Shown: piece by piece, positions 1 through 8,318 of the stretch | Layout of the letters: each line of letters starts with the position of its first letter | How positions within the stretch are numbered: position 1 is the stretch's first letter | DNA from: Desulfovibrio inopinatus DSM 10711 | Lineage (GTDB): Bacteria; Desulfobacterota; Desulfovibrionia; Desulfovibrionales; Desulfovibrionaceae | Direction of reading: 5' to 3' | Length of the DNA: 64,000 bases | Assembly (NCBI RefSeq): GCF_000429305.1 | Contig: NZ_AUBP01000028.1 | Location: 1-64,000, forward strand | Made by a program: the position numbers and the translations under genes | Notes under the pieces: model-generated | Seen by the model: only the letters and a program-made list of their open reading frames with translations | What the model was told of the DNA's origin: nothing | Database searches by the model: none

Positions 1-14
1 AAGGGGTGGGGTTT

Positions 15-61
15 GGGGAGGGGAAAGAACCCTTTTTCCAAAAAGGGTTTTTCCCCTCCCC
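15..61. repeat. Type B phage palindrome (copy B1)
   Basis: Near-perfect inverted repeat with arms built on GGGGAAAGAACCCTTTTT and its complement, left arm 15-37 and right arm 40-61, differing by a one-base bulge. It lies 46 bases beyond the stop of the tail tube gene, so on the minus strand it would form a strong hairpin at the end of that cistron. It belongs with copy B2 at 12593-12645. There is no clear U-tract, so termination is possible but not proven. Confidence 0.8.
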
Positions 62-107
62 AACTCTTCATTCTCTTCTTACACCTCCACACATATCTCC
101 CAACATC

Positions 108-1067
108 TTACGCCGTGCCGTACAGGGCGTCGGTATCGTTGGTGACGGTCCAGACAACGGACGAGTTGTTCACATCGTCACCGTAATAGGCATTGAAGGT
201 TTGTTGGTATCGAATCCCTTTGGGACCGGTGACCGCCGGGCTTTTGCGCTGCAACTGCATTTCCGGAAACAAGACGGACAATTCATGCGCACCACGCACC
301 CAGCGCAGTTCAAGTGATGTTTCCACTTTGTCGCGGCCCAAAATATAATTGTCCGAGTTGGTGAAAAACGTGGTCAGATTCCCGGTCACCGCCATTTTAC
401 CGGGTTTGGCGTCGGCCCGCTTGCCACCCCCACCAATGGCGAACATGTCTTCATCGAGTCCGAACCCGATATTCAACGAGATGTCGGCACAGATCCCGAC
501 CTCGACGCCTCCCATGAAGACGGTGGCATTACTGTTTTGATAGGGAAGATAGGTATACTCGGTCGGTGTGGCATCATAGGCGGCCTGCGAATAACCTTCA
601 TCGCGGCCCACGATATCAATATTGCTCGTAAGTTCGCCCTGCGTCCCGACTTGGCAGGAAAGATTCGACATCCGACAACCGTTATAGAGATAGTATTCCG
701 TGCCACCGATTCCCGTTTCCACGAGGAACGACGGCATGGTAAGCCCCTTGACTTTAAAGGTGTAGATGTACGGCCCGGTCCCGGTCTTTGTGGGGATACC
801 GAACCCGGCACGCAACCAGTTTCCATAAGCGTAGACATCCATGGGAACGGCAATCTTGCCCTTCACATCAAGCCGTTCATCATACGGCTCGACCGGATCC
901 CGGCGACCGTTCAACGTCGTATCTTCACCCTGTGCAACCTCGGCGGAAATCTCGTTCGATTTAAACGGCATTTGTATACCGTTGACTGTCCCCGGCGAGA
1001 CTCCATACTCATTTTCGAAATCCAGAATCGTCGTGGCATCAATACCACCCAACACATCCAGCGCCAT
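108..1067 (-). CDS. Phage tail tube protein
   Basis: 319 residues. The protein would polymerise into the inner tube of a long tail. I call it from its overall character: a beta-rich protein without membrane segments, opening MALDVLGGIDATTILDFENE and carrying repeated Gly/Thr-rich strands, in the position just after small tail-completion genes, where lambda-type phages encode the tube (V). The start at 1067 has a strong GAGGGGG Shine-Dalgarno and lies one base after the preceding gene's stop. Type B palindrome B1 follows the stop. The tail assembly chaperone and tape measure genes expected next would lie left of the window. Family membership is inferred from context and sequence feel. Confidence 0.7.
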   Translation of the reverse strand: MALDVLGGIDATTILDFENEYGVSPGTVNGIQMPFKSNEISAEVAQGEDTTLNGRRDPVEPYDERLDVKGKIAVPMDVYAYGNWLRAGFGIPTKTGTGPYIYTFKVKGLTMPSFLVETGIGGTEYYLYNGCRMSNLSCQVGTQGELTSNIDIVGRDEGYSQAAYDATPTEYTYLPYQNSNATVFMGGVEVGICADISLNIGFGLDEDMFAIGGGGKRADAKPGKMAVTGNLTTFFTNSDNYILGRDKVETSLELRWVRGAHELSVLFPEMQLQRKSPAVTGPKGIRYQQTFNAYYGDDVNNSSVVWTVTNDTDALYGTA

Positions 1068-1068
1068 A

Positions 1069-1539
1069 TTACCCCCTCACGCCGAGCGTGATCGGCTCGA
1101 CGACGTGCAGCACCATGGCCCGCTCAATGAGCGGGAAATCCATAAAATTACAGGCGGATTTTACGGCCCGCAAAACCCGCCCCGCCAACAACGGACGAAC
1201 CGCCGCCAACACCTTGGGCGCAAATTCACGAATGATACGGCGTTCACCGATATACGTGGTGATGGCGCCGACGGTTTCGGTTGTATCGTCGGCCACACCG
1301 AGAATAAGCCGGATACCGTAGGTGGTGGTGCGCCGGTCTTCATCGTACAACTCGTCAACCTCCGGATCCGGAGCCACCACGACATACGGTGCCGCTGTCA
1401 CGCCGGGGAGATCGCGCATATTGATCCCGGCGGACAACTCCAGCTCCTTGCCGTAGGTGCTCGTGGCCCACGTGTTGAGGGCCAGATCATCGCGAAGCGC
1501 TTCCGTGATCGACTCGACATAGTCCCAGCTATCGCTCAT
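1069..1539 (-). CDS. Putative tail terminator or minor tail protein
   Basis: 156 residues, no membrane segment or signal peptide. The sequence (opening MSDSWDYVESITEALRDDLA) shows no catalytic motif. Size and position, between a putative tail-completion protein and the tail tube, match the lambda U-type tail terminator, which caps the tube. The start ATG overlaps the upstream stop by four bases (ATGA), which implies translational coupling, and the next gene begins one base after the stop. The function is inferred from gene order only. Confidence 0.5.
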   Translation of the reverse strand: MSDSWDYVESITEALRDDLALNTWATSTYGKELELSAGINMRDLPGVTAAPYVVVAPDPEVDELYDEDRRTTTYGIRLILGVADDTTETVGAITTYIGERRIIREFAPKVLAAVRPLLAGRVLRAVKSACNFMDFPLIERAMVLHVVEPITLGVRG

Positions 1540-2321
1540 GTTCTTCCCCAGTAATTGAACATCACACCGGATACGAGCGCGAAAACACGTTCTTCTATCC
1601 AGCGCGGAATGTCGCGCTCTCTCGCTTCGAACACCGGTCGGACTGCAGGACGCGGCGGACGGTGAATAAACTGAGTGTTTTTATTCAAAATAATCCCAGC
1701 CCCGGCGTACATACGCCGCATTTTGGGTGTAACGGCCAGGTCTTGTCCTTTGGCATGCCTCCACGCCCACATTGACGCCGATTTCCCCAGCCAACCAACA
1801 TGAGCGCTCATCGTTCCGGGTTCATAGAGATATCCGGCAGCTCTACCGAGCCGACCATAGAAGCCGGTTTTTATCCTGGTGTTGCGAGGTTTTTTGTAGG
1901 CCGTAAACCGCTGTTTGCCATCGCCAGCGAGCAGTTCCGCGTCCTTATTGCGAACCGGCTTCACACGCTTACGTGATGCGCGAACTTGACGAATATCATC
2001 AAGCAAACCATATTTATGCACATCGGATAATGGTTGCCATGTTTCTCCCCCCGGAGCACCGGCCGCGATCCCTTCTTTGATTTCCTTTTGCAGACGCCAC
2101 GCAACATGGCGTAAGGCACGACTCGTTTCATTCGGCAATACTTCTGCTAAATGCTGAAGATACGGCGTTGTATAATCGATCACGTTCACCGATCCGCCAC
2201 GCCCTTGGCTCATGGCGTTGTCGCCAAAGAATTTGTGATTCCGGTATTTCGTATTCCCCTTGGAATTCGTATACGATAACCGAACAACGCCGAGCGGCTC
2301 CTGTTCCCATGAATTTTGCAT
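1536..2321 (-). CDS. Putative tail-completion / minor tail protein (Z or gp10-like)
   Basis: 261 residues, basic, rich in Arg and Lys between residues 110 and 190, no membrane segment. It sits where lambda-type phages place the Z-like tail-completion protein, directly before the U-like and tube genes. The start at 2321 follows a GAGGGG Shine-Dalgarno, and the upstream gene stops two bases earlier. The 3' end overlaps the next start by four bases. I do not recognise a definite family; the structural role is inferred from gene order. Confidence 0.5.
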   Translation of the reverse strand: MQNSWEQEPLGVVRLSYTNSKGNTKYRNHKFFGDNAMSQGRGGSVNVIDYTTPYLQHLAEVLPNETSRALRHVAWRLQKEIKEGIAAGAPGGETWQPLSDVHKYGLLDDIRQVRASRKRVKPVRNKDAELLAGDGKQRFTAYKKPRNTRIKTGFYGRLGRAAGYLYEPGTMSAHVGWLGKSASMWAWRHAKGQDLAVTPKMRRMYAGAGIILNKNTQFIHRPPRPAVRPVFEARERDIPRWIEERVFALVSGVMFNYWGRT

Positions 2322-2323
2322 AT

Positions 2324-2692
2324 TTATCCCCTCCCCCGTTCATCACGCGTGCAGGCCAACAGATAGCCAATCTGGCGGCCGACGGGTTTCATCGCCCGGA
2401 CCGTCCACACCAGACCATCGGAATCGGTAATCGTGGTTTTGTCGCGCACCGGTTCGGCCGGGATAGCGGCCACATCGATACGAAATTCTGCCCACGTCGC
2501 ATGCTCAAATACGTAGTCTCCATCAATCCAACCATTTGGCTGTGTTGGCGGCATGTCTCCCAAGATCCGGACCCGCGCCGTCAACGGAATCGGCCCGGCA
2601 ACATTCGGCGAAATATACGTCACCGCCTCGCCAAACGTGTCCAACAACTGCCGATGCATATCCCGTTGCGCTGTGTGTAAGAGTTCATCCAT
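2324..2692 (-). CDS. Putative head-tail joining protein (FII/attachment-like)
   Basis: About 122 residues. The small beta-rich protein ends with residues resembling head-tail attachment proteins (a DGLVWTVRAMKPVGRQIGYL-type segment near the C terminus). I start it at 2692 (MDELLHT...) because GGAGG lies at 2699-2703, seven bases upstream; an ATG at 2713 would lie upstream of that site. It is the first gene after the lysis block, separated by about 184 bases that contain palindrome A1. The product probably joins head and tail, like lambda FII. Family assignment is tentative. Confidence 0.5.
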   Translation of the reverse strand: MDELLHTAQRDMHRQLLDTFGEAVTYISPNVAGPIPLTARVRILGDMPPTQPNGWIDGDYVFEHATWAEFRIDVAAIPAEPVRDKTTITDSDGLVWTVRAMKPVGRQIGYLLACTRDERGRG

Positions 2693-2792
2693 GGAGTGCC
2701 TCCGGCGGCTCAAGAAACTTTAACGGTTTATTGTATAAATCCCACACGCACCTTTTACCCAACCCCGCTACAGTTTTTTGGAAAAGGGGATG

Positions 2793-2848
2793 TTCTGCAC
2801 TCACTTTTCTCCATCGCTTTTCAAAAAAGTGAGTGCAGAACCGGAGGC
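2793..2848. repeat. Type A phage palindrome (copy A1)
   Basis: Perfect 16-bp arms TTCTGCACTCACTTTT (2793-2808) and the complement (2825-2840), around a 16-base loop, followed by CCGGAGGC at 2841-2848. The left flank (about 2772-2792) carries the GTTTTTTGGAAAAGGGGATG-like block shared with other copies. It lies between the second lysis membrane protein and the head-tail joining gene. Confidence 0.9.
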
Positions 2849-2876
2849 ATCCAACCAAAAACTTCAAGCAACACAT

Positions 2877-3143
2877 TCACTTCTTTTCGATGACTTTATC
2901 TTTCGATTTCGAACCAAGGGACGAACCGAAATAATAGCCGACCACACTCACGAAAGCGCCACCGAGAAACCCGAGCAAAGTTTGTACACCGGATGAAACG
3001 GTATGCCCGCTTGACTCGATACGCATGATACTTTCCAGCACCCAGAAGAAACCGACGGCCACGACCACACCGAAAATACCTTGCATGATACCGTCGGAAC
3101 CGCTTCGAGGCGTCGATGGAGTGCGTTTCATTTCACCTGACAT
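2877..3143 (-). CDS. Small two-helix membrane protein of the lysis block (holin-like)
   Basis: 88 residues with two predicted membrane helices at about residues 22-42 and 52-73, and a lysine-rich tail ending SKSKDKVIEKK. This layout suits a class II holin or an accessory lysis membrane protein, acting in the inner membrane. The start at 3143 has an excellent GGAGGAG Shine-Dalgarno and overlaps the end of the preceding small gene by 16 bases. A larger holin candidate lies upstream of the endolysin, so this may be a second holin or an antiholin. The exact role is inferred. Confidence 0.6.
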   Translation of the reverse strand: MSGEMKRTPSTPRSGSDGIMQGIFGVVVAVGFFWVLESIMRIESSGHTVSSGVQTLLGFLGGAFVSVVGYYFGSSLGSKSKDKVIEKK

Positions 3144-3307
3144 AACTCCTCCGGCAAAGAGTGCGCATCACTGGCCCGAGCCACCCAACCGGCACAGACT
3201 CCTCGCCGTGCCGTACACACCCACCGACCCGACAACCGATCCCGGCGCAACCAGGAACAGCCCGAACACGGCCCGCCCGTATGCGCCACAGGAGTCGGCG
3301 TCGACAT
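3128..3307 (-). CDS. Small cysteine-rich phage protein
   Basis: 59 residues from the ATG at 3307, or 60 from the GTG at 3310 that overlaps the endolysin stop codon. It has a CSGCSW pair and two further cysteines (WVCTARRGVC) within about 25 residues, suggesting a small metal-binding or disulfide fold. Tight overlap with the genes on both sides (stop/start overlap upstream, 16 bases downstream) is the main support for a real gene, as it has no Shine-Dalgarno of its own. It lies in the slot where spanins often sit, but I see no signal peptide or lipobox. Function unknown. Confidence 0.45.
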   Translation of the reverse strand: MSTPTPVAHTGGPCSGCSWLRRDRLSGRWVCTARRGVCAGWVARASDAHSLPEELCQVK

Positions 3308-3873
3308 CACGGTTGTTCCGTATCCATGAGCGCAAAGAGCTTGACGGCCCGACGGCCCCAGCCTTTGATGAACGATTCATAATCGTCATTCATGGCCCGC
3401 AATCCGACATAATAGCCGGCACGGGCAAAACAGAGACACCCCGCCACCACAATGGGTCCGGCCGAGGCCACGGCCTGCTCAATTGCCGCGTGGGTTTTCG
3501 GGCCGTACTGACCATCAAGCACAAGCTCCGGCGTGCCGTCGTTGATCATGTTTGTGATGAGTTGGAGCGACTTCACGCCGTGCCCGCCCGAGTTCACGAC
3601 AAAATCAAACAGGGCATCACCCACGGGATCCGGCAACGCATCGCAATGATATTTTTGCCAGTAGTCACGTTCATAGATGGTTTTGGCATCCTCCAAGGTG
3701 AGATCGCGCACGGCCACATCGCCTTTTCCATCGCCGTCGATGTCGATCATGCCGTCAACACGGCCGTCACGGGCATCGGAAATGCCGAACATGGTCTTGC
3801 CGCCGGTATCGTGCTTGTGGTTCGAATAACCACCCTCAATCCCCAACGTGAATTCAAGAATTTGATTGAACAT
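3307..3873 (-). CDS. Endolysin, GH108-type lysozyme
   Basis: 188 residues. The N-terminal domain has the IEGGYSNHKHDTGGKTMFGIS signature near residues 11-31, including the Glu of the E-G-G-Y motif that serves as catalytic acid in glycoside hydrolase family 108. A peptidoglycan-binding type C-terminal region follows (DGQYGPKTHAAIE). It would cleave cell-wall glycan at the end of the lytic cycle. An open frame extends to 3987, but the start at 3873 has a GGGAGAG Shine-Dalgarno and matches the usual family N terminus. It follows the holin gene. There is no signal peptide, so release depends on the holin. Confidence 0.85.
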   Translation of the reverse strand: MFNQILEFTLGIEGGYSNHKHDTGGKTMFGISDARDGRVDGMIDIDGDGKGDVAVRDLTLEDAKTIYERDYWQKYHCDALPDPVGDALFDFVVNSGGHGVKSLQLITNMINDGTPELVLDGQYGPKTHAAIEQAVASAGPIVVAGCLCFARAGYYVGLRAMNDDYESFIKGWGRRAVKLFALMDTEQP

Positions 3874-3884
3874 TGTGTCTCTCC

Positions 3885-4367
3885 CTATTTTTTCGTGCAT
3901 GCGCTCAAACTGTCGCGATAGGTCCGGAGCCGGGACAACAGCTTGTCCGGTAACGGCACCCCGAAAAACGCCAAGTGTTCGAGACACGACAACGCTTCAT
4001 TGACCGAGAGGTACATGCACATGAGATCCCGCACCGCAAACCAGGTGCTGTTGATGCATTGGGCCTGCGCCTGATCGAGTTGATAGGCCACGGCGATTGC
4101 CGCGAAATAAAACAAAAATTTGAGGACACCACCCTTGATTTTGAGCCCGGAAATCCGGTTCGCGCTCCAGGCCCGAAGAAACCCCAGAGCGAAATCAAAA
4201 CACATGAGCGTAATGAGCACATTCATGGCGCCATCGAACCCGCCCGCCGTGGAGAGAAGAAAGCCCCCTGTCCCGGCAATGCACTTCAACGGCCAATCCG
4301 TGATGACATCCCCTGCCAGCGCCCGCGCATAAAACAGCAATCCCGGCGTTTCAGTCAGCACACGCAC
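3885..4367 (-). CDS. Phage holin family protein
   Basis: 160 residues with hydrophobic segments at about residues 25-45, 46-66 and 80-100 separated by basic loops. This is typical of the larger holins (Phage_holin_4 type) that form lesions in the inner membrane. The gene lies directly before the endolysin and 12 bases after the tail fibre. The first codon appears to be GTG at 4367; a second GTG at 4361 is equally possible, because the GAGG site sits very close to both. The lysis role is inferred from topology and neighbours. Confidence 0.65.
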   Translation of the reverse strand: MRVLTETPGLLFYARALAGDVITDWPLKCIAGTGGFLLSTAGGFDGAMNVLITLMCFDFALGFLRAWSANRISGLKIKGGVLKFLFYFAAIAVAYQLDQAQAQCINSTWFAVRDLMCMYLSVNEALSCLEHLAFFGVPLPDKLLSRLRTYRDSLSACTKK

Positions 4368-4379
4368 CTCGAAACGCTG

Positions 4380-6662
4380 TCACGAGAGAACTCCTTGCGT
4401 GAGTTGTTGAAGAGCTGGGATATCAAGGGCACGAGGAATGATAGCAACATGCCGAAAAGAACCACACTGCACTTGGGTAACGCCATGATAGTTGCCAACC
4501 GAAATGATTCCTTCCGGAATGTTCCCCAATGATATATCGGTCTGGACTGCCTCTCCATCCATAACGATATGCAACCTGTTTGCCGTTATGGAAATGGCAA
4601 TACAATGCGTATTGAGCGCATCGCCTAATGGCACCGTACTTCCGTTTATCCCGCCTATACGTGCAAATGCGAAGAGAGAACTATTGTTGGAATAGATGGA
4701 GAGACGATTGTCATCATCTTGATAGAGGCTGAGAACGCGCCTGGAATTATTGTCTGTCGCAAAAGATACAAACTCAAGATACAAGGTATTCCCAATGAGT
4801 CCAAATGGGAAAGCAGACGATAGCACCGTGCAGATATCTGCCACACGCGTAACAGGTGCATCCGTTGTCGGGATATAACTCGTTGCAAACGCACCTCTTT
4901 CACGTTGTGCACCCCAAAGAAACACCCCGCTGACGCCATCACCAGGATATGACGTCAATTCTCCATGCAACAAACTCATACGACATAACGTATCGATTGT
5001 TACGGTTGCCGTTGCTGTGATACTACATCGATACCATCCATCGCTTATCGCCTCAATCTGCGCAGAGCTATTTGTTCCATGCGTCACCATCGTAACGCTT
5101 CCATCAGCAATCAACGTAAAATTTGCAGCCACAGCCGTGTCAAAGGCTCCTGACGGAAATGACAGTCGAAAGGTGGACCGACCACTTGGTTTCACATAGA
5201 CACTGAGTGTATAGGCAGATCCCGCTGTAAACGACGTCGACGGCGTAAACATGTAATGTGTTGAATCGGTGCTCCCTTCAACAATCTTGTCGGCTAATAC
5301 CTCTGAATTCGGCGACACAATGGCATCACTCGTGATGGAGCAATCCCCCTTTGTATAGGTTGCATCGGCGAAATCTTCCGAAGGATAAATGGCATTGACC
5401 CGGCCTTCCTCATTCAAAAAGCCTAATCGCCGTCCTGTCACAGGATGGTAGGCAAATCGCGGGACATCAACGGCGACAATCCGCAACACGCCCGCCGCAT
5501 CGAAATAGGTTGCAATGGAGTTTCGAGAAAAGGTCACACCGTCGGGCAACGCATCGACATCGGGCCGAAAGTGCAGCGATGGAGCGATGGACACCGGCGA
5601 AATCCCGGCCTGACGCCACAAATCCGCCTTGCTATAGGCGCCGACATCGTTGGCGCTCAACGCATCAGCCCCGCCAGTCTTGTGGCTGGCGGCGTGCGCA
5701 CTCGGTGCAAACGTCGTTGGCACCCCGGTCAGCGTTGTCCAGGGCATGTCCGCAATGTCACTCCCCACATGCCCATGTCCGACCAGCGAAACACCAGCTT
5801 CCGAACCGGCAATCCCGGCTTTCCAGGTATCGTCCCCCTCATCAAAGACAAACCGGGCATTGAGTTCATCCCCGCGCTCGACTTCGATCCCGGCGACGGT
5901 TGACGGCGGCGTTCCGGTCACATCGCTGTTCAACGTCAAGATGTTATCGGCAATGGCCACGGTTTCCGAGTCAATGGTGGTCGTCGTGCCTTTCACGGTC
6001 AGGTTGCGGACGGTCAAATCCGCCCAATCCGCATCGACATTGCCACGCACCGACAACGCATTGGCGCCCTCACGCTTGAGCAAGGGGCCGTCCGTGCCGT
6101 TCCCAATGCGGAATGCCCCATGTTCCGAGCCCGCCACCGGCGAAAAATCCGCTGCGTGCACCCCGTCCACGGTATCCGCATCAAGCCCGGATCCCGGCCC
6201 ATCATTGCCCGCATGCCACACGATATCCGAGCCTACATACAAAACTGCGAGCGATCGCAACACAGAACCGTCACGGCTCCATCGCGCCACTTGAATCATA
6301 CCGGCGCCGTTATAGGCCGACAGAAACCCCTCGTTTTCCGTGGAGTCGAACCCGTAGCCCACGCCGTAAAGCTTGTTCGGATTATCGAAAAACCCGATGG
6401 AAGCGACCGCCCCATTCGGCACCTGGAAGGCCAGTTCGGCATTCCCGCCGGTATTGATTTCCAGATTGCCGGCGGACAACGGCGCATTGCCGCTATTGGC
6501 GGCATCGCGCACAACAAGCCCATCACTCACACGGGCAACCCGTGGCCCGCCCGTGCCGATTTGGAACGAAGAAGCATCGGTGCCGGTATCGGTATTTTGG
6601 GCATGATCGGTCACGCCGCTTTCTCCACCACTTCCGCCGTAATCCTGAAAAAAATCAGCCAT
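4380..6662 (-). CDS. Phage tail fibre / host-binding protein
   Basis: 760 residues. The N-terminal half (to about residue 330) is Gly/Asp/Thr-rich with short repeated beta strands, as in fibre shafts. From about residue 370 the motif FSRNSIATYFDAAGVLR introduces a C-terminal portion with beta-sandwich character, including a concanavalin-like stretch (YLEFVSFATDNNSRRVLSLY) near residues 640-740. Such domains bind surface glycans. The start has a GAGGCGG Shine-Dalgarno. It sits between head genes and the holin, an unusual location compared with lambda, where the fibre is at the end of the tail operon. The binding target cannot be read from the sequence. Confidence 0.75.
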   Translation of the reverse strand: MADFFQDYGGSGGESGVTDHAQNTDTGTDASSFQIGTGGPRVARVSDGLVVRDAANSGNAPLSAGNLEINTGGNAELAFQVPNGAVASIGFFDNPNKLYGVGYGFDSTENEGFLSAYNGAGMIQVARWSRDGSVLRSLAVLYVGSDIVWHAGNDGPGSGLDADTVDGVHAADFSPVAGSEHGAFRIGNGTDGPLLKREGANALSVRGNVDADWADLTVRNLTVKGTTTTIDSETVAIADNILTLNSDVTGTPPSTVAGIEVERGDELNARFVFDEGDDTWKAGIAGSEAGVSLVGHGHVGSDIADMPWTTLTGVPTTFAPSAHAASHKTGGADALSANDVGAYSKADLWRQAGISPVSIAPSLHFRPDVDALPDGVTFSRNSIATYFDAAGVLRIVAVDVPRFAYHPVTGRRLGFLNEEGRVNAIYPSEDFADATYTKGDCSITSDAIVSPNSEVLADKIVEGSTDSTHYMFTPSTSFTAGSAYTLSVYVKPSGRSTFRLSFPSGAFDTAVAANFTLIADGSVTMVTHGTNSSAQIEAISDGWYRCSITATATVTIDTLCRMSLLHGELTSYPGDGVSGVFLWGAQRERGAFATSYIPTTDAPVTRVADICTVLSSAFPFGLIGNTLYLEFVSFATDNNSRRVLSLYQDDDNRLSIYSNNSSLFAFARIGGINGSTVPLGDALNTHCIAISITANRLHIVMDGEAVQTDISLGNIPEGIISVGNYHGVTQVQCGSFRHVAIIPRALDIPALQQLTQGVLS

Positions 6663-6670
6663 ATCCGCCT

Positions 6671-7006
6671 CTACGCATAAAACAGGAGATGGACCCGCCC
6701 ATCAGCCGGCATCACCACGCTGATGGAATTCACACCGATCACCTCAATGGCTCCCGGATCCGGATCCGATCCTGAACCGTCGAGGATATCCCCCACCGGC
6801 ACGGCAGCCGGATTGCCATCAAACCGGGCATAAAAGGCCGCCTCGGCCCGAAACAACACATAGCGCGCTCCATCGGGCACGGCGCAGCTTTTGGCCGCGT
6901 CGGCCGCACAATCCAGAACACACACATGGGCACACGGCGGCCGACAGGCATCCACCCGCCGCGTTCCCGAGGCGGAATAGGAACGATCCAGGCTGGATAA
7001 ACTCAT
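6671..7006 (-). CDS. Hypothetical phage protein
   Basis: 111 residues, with five cysteines between residues 20 and 41 (ACRPPCAHVCVLDCAADAAKSC) and a beta-rich C-terminal half that ends in VHLLFYA. I do not recognise the family. It starts within the stop of the upstream gene (four-base overlap) and is followed eight bases later by the tail fibre. The expected role is structural, perhaps linked to the fibre or to the capsid exterior, but that is a guess from position. Confidence 0.5.
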   Translation of the reverse strand: MSLSSLDRSYSASGTRRVDACRPPCAHVCVLDCAADAAKSCAVPDGARYVLFRAEAAFYARFDGNPAAVPVGDILDGSGSDPDPGAIEVIGVNSISVVMPADGRVHLLFYA

Positions 7007-7287
7007 GATTTCGCCCCGGAGGTCGAGGCCGCTTTATCGGCTTTCGGTGTCGATGATTTGGGCGAAGATTTGGAAACCGGTGGTGTTTCCGACGTCGCCT
7101 CCGGAGACGGTGTTGCCGTCGTTGTCGAGACGGCGGGAGCCGAAAGAACCGTGCCGAACTCCTGCACCGGTTCCACGGCTCCATCATCAATCAACCCACT
7201 GGCAAGAGTATCGGGGATATCAACCGTCATATCCGGTCGATAATGCTTCCCCTGAATATACACTGATGTAATCGTTATTACTTTCAT
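7003..7287 (-). CDS. Small phage structural protein with Pro/Ser/Thr-rich tail (FI position)
   Basis: 94 residues. Residues 1-42 form a small compact region (VYIQGKHYRPDMTVDIPDTL) typical of small phage proteins found after the capsid gene. Residues 43-94 are low-complexity Ser/Thr/Pro/Lys. In lambda this slot is held by FI, which assists DNA packaging, so a comparable role is possible but unproven. The start has AGGGGGC upstream; the stop overlaps the next start. Confidence 0.55.
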   Translation of the reverse strand: MKVITITSVYIQGKHYRPDMTVDIPDTLASGLIDDGAVEPVQEFGTVLSAPAVSTTTATPSPEATSETPPVSKSSPKSSTPKADKAASTSGAKS

Positions 7288-7295
7288 GATGCCCC

Positions 7296-8315
7296 CTAAA
7301 TGACCTTGGCGACAAGGAAGGCATCGGGTTCATGAGGAACGGGTAACGGGGCCGATTGGAGCATGACATTCGCAGTACTCGGATCTTTGACGAGCCACAT
7401 TTTTGGATATCGTGCCAAGGCTGCCGTGGCTTCCAAATCCATAATCACGCCATAATGGACAACGGCCCGGCTTCGCCGCGTCCCCAACAGGACCAAATCG
7501 TCCGGCATCAGGGGGATGAGGTCGTCCGTCTCTTCGTCCACATAAACTTCACTGTACGTATACCAATCGATTTCTTCGAATCGGCCGATATATGTGGCAC
7601 CATTGGGCAAAGTTTCCGGTTTGATGTACCCAATATCGACACGACGATTGTCTAGGGCCTCCAAAATGGCTTTGTTTTTGCGCATGGCCTTGGCCACACC
7701 GGCACCGACCACGGCCGTATCCGGTACATGGCCGGAGGCGAGCGCCGTTTGCTGCTTCCAGTCGAAAACTTGTCCGATGGGGTCCGAGGTGTCCGCCGTC
7801 CATTTATCCGCCGCCGACACGACAACGGTCTGGCCCGGATCACGTTGAAAATCGACAACGGCGCTGACCCCCTCGCCCACACACTCGACTTTTCCGGAAA
7901 GGAGCGCTTGCGCCGCCATCCATTCGATACGCCGTGTAATGGCTTCGTCCATGTCGGCCAGAAATTCACCCACTTTGACGGCTTGCCGATCTTGTGGTGA
8001 TCTCGACGACGTGTAGAGAACCTCACCAGGAAGACGCTTCACGACGTCTTTCGGCGTCAAGACGCGCTTGGGTTTGATATACGGCGGATTGAACGTATAG
8101 GACGAAAACCCACGCCCCTCGACAACCTTGCCTTCTTTCAAGGGCGAAACAAACGGCGCCATTTTCCGCCCACCTTTCACGACATCGATATCAACGGACT
8201 CGGTGTCGTGGGGAGGGGCTTCCGTGAAAAACGTATCTAATAAAAATGTCCGGACCGGCGGCAACTGATACAACGCCTCCAGCATGGTCCTTGTATCGTA
8301 AATCTCAATACTCAT
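7296..8315 (-). CDS. Major capsid protein, lambda gpE family
   Basis: 339 residues, close to the 341 of lambda E. It opens MSIEIYDTRTMLEALYQLPP and has the early conserved portion with V(D/V)KGGRKMAPFVSP, then a PKRVLTPKDVVKR segment near residues 82-95, as in the family. It forms the icosahedral head lattice together with the D-type decoration protein encoded immediately upstream (four-base spacing). GGAG precedes the ATG. No cleavage site was looked for. This identification is among the firmest in the phage. Confidence 0.85.
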   Translation of the reverse strand: MSIEIYDTRTMLEALYQLPPVRTFLLDTFFTEAPPHDTESVDIDVVKGGRKMAPFVSPLKEGKVVEGRGFSSYTFNPPYIKPKRVLTPKDVVKRLPGEVLYTSSRSPQDRQAVKVGEFLADMDEAITRRIEWMAAQALLSGKVECVGEGVSAVVDFQRDPGQTVVVSAADKWTADTSDPIGQVFDWKQQTALASGHVPDTAVVGAGVAKAMRKNKAILEALDNRRVDIGYIKPETLPNGATYIGRFEEIDWYTYSEVYVDEETDDLIPLMPDDLVLLGTRRSRAVVHYGVIMDLEATAALARYPKMWLVKDPSTANVMLQSAPLPVPHEPDAFLVAKVI

Positions 8316-8318
8316 TGA

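Noticed and set aside
108-317. Open frame on the plus strand ending in a phage-like sequence near the left edge
   Set aside because: It is the complement of the tail tube gene, has no ribosome site, and its first part is only the palindrome translated.
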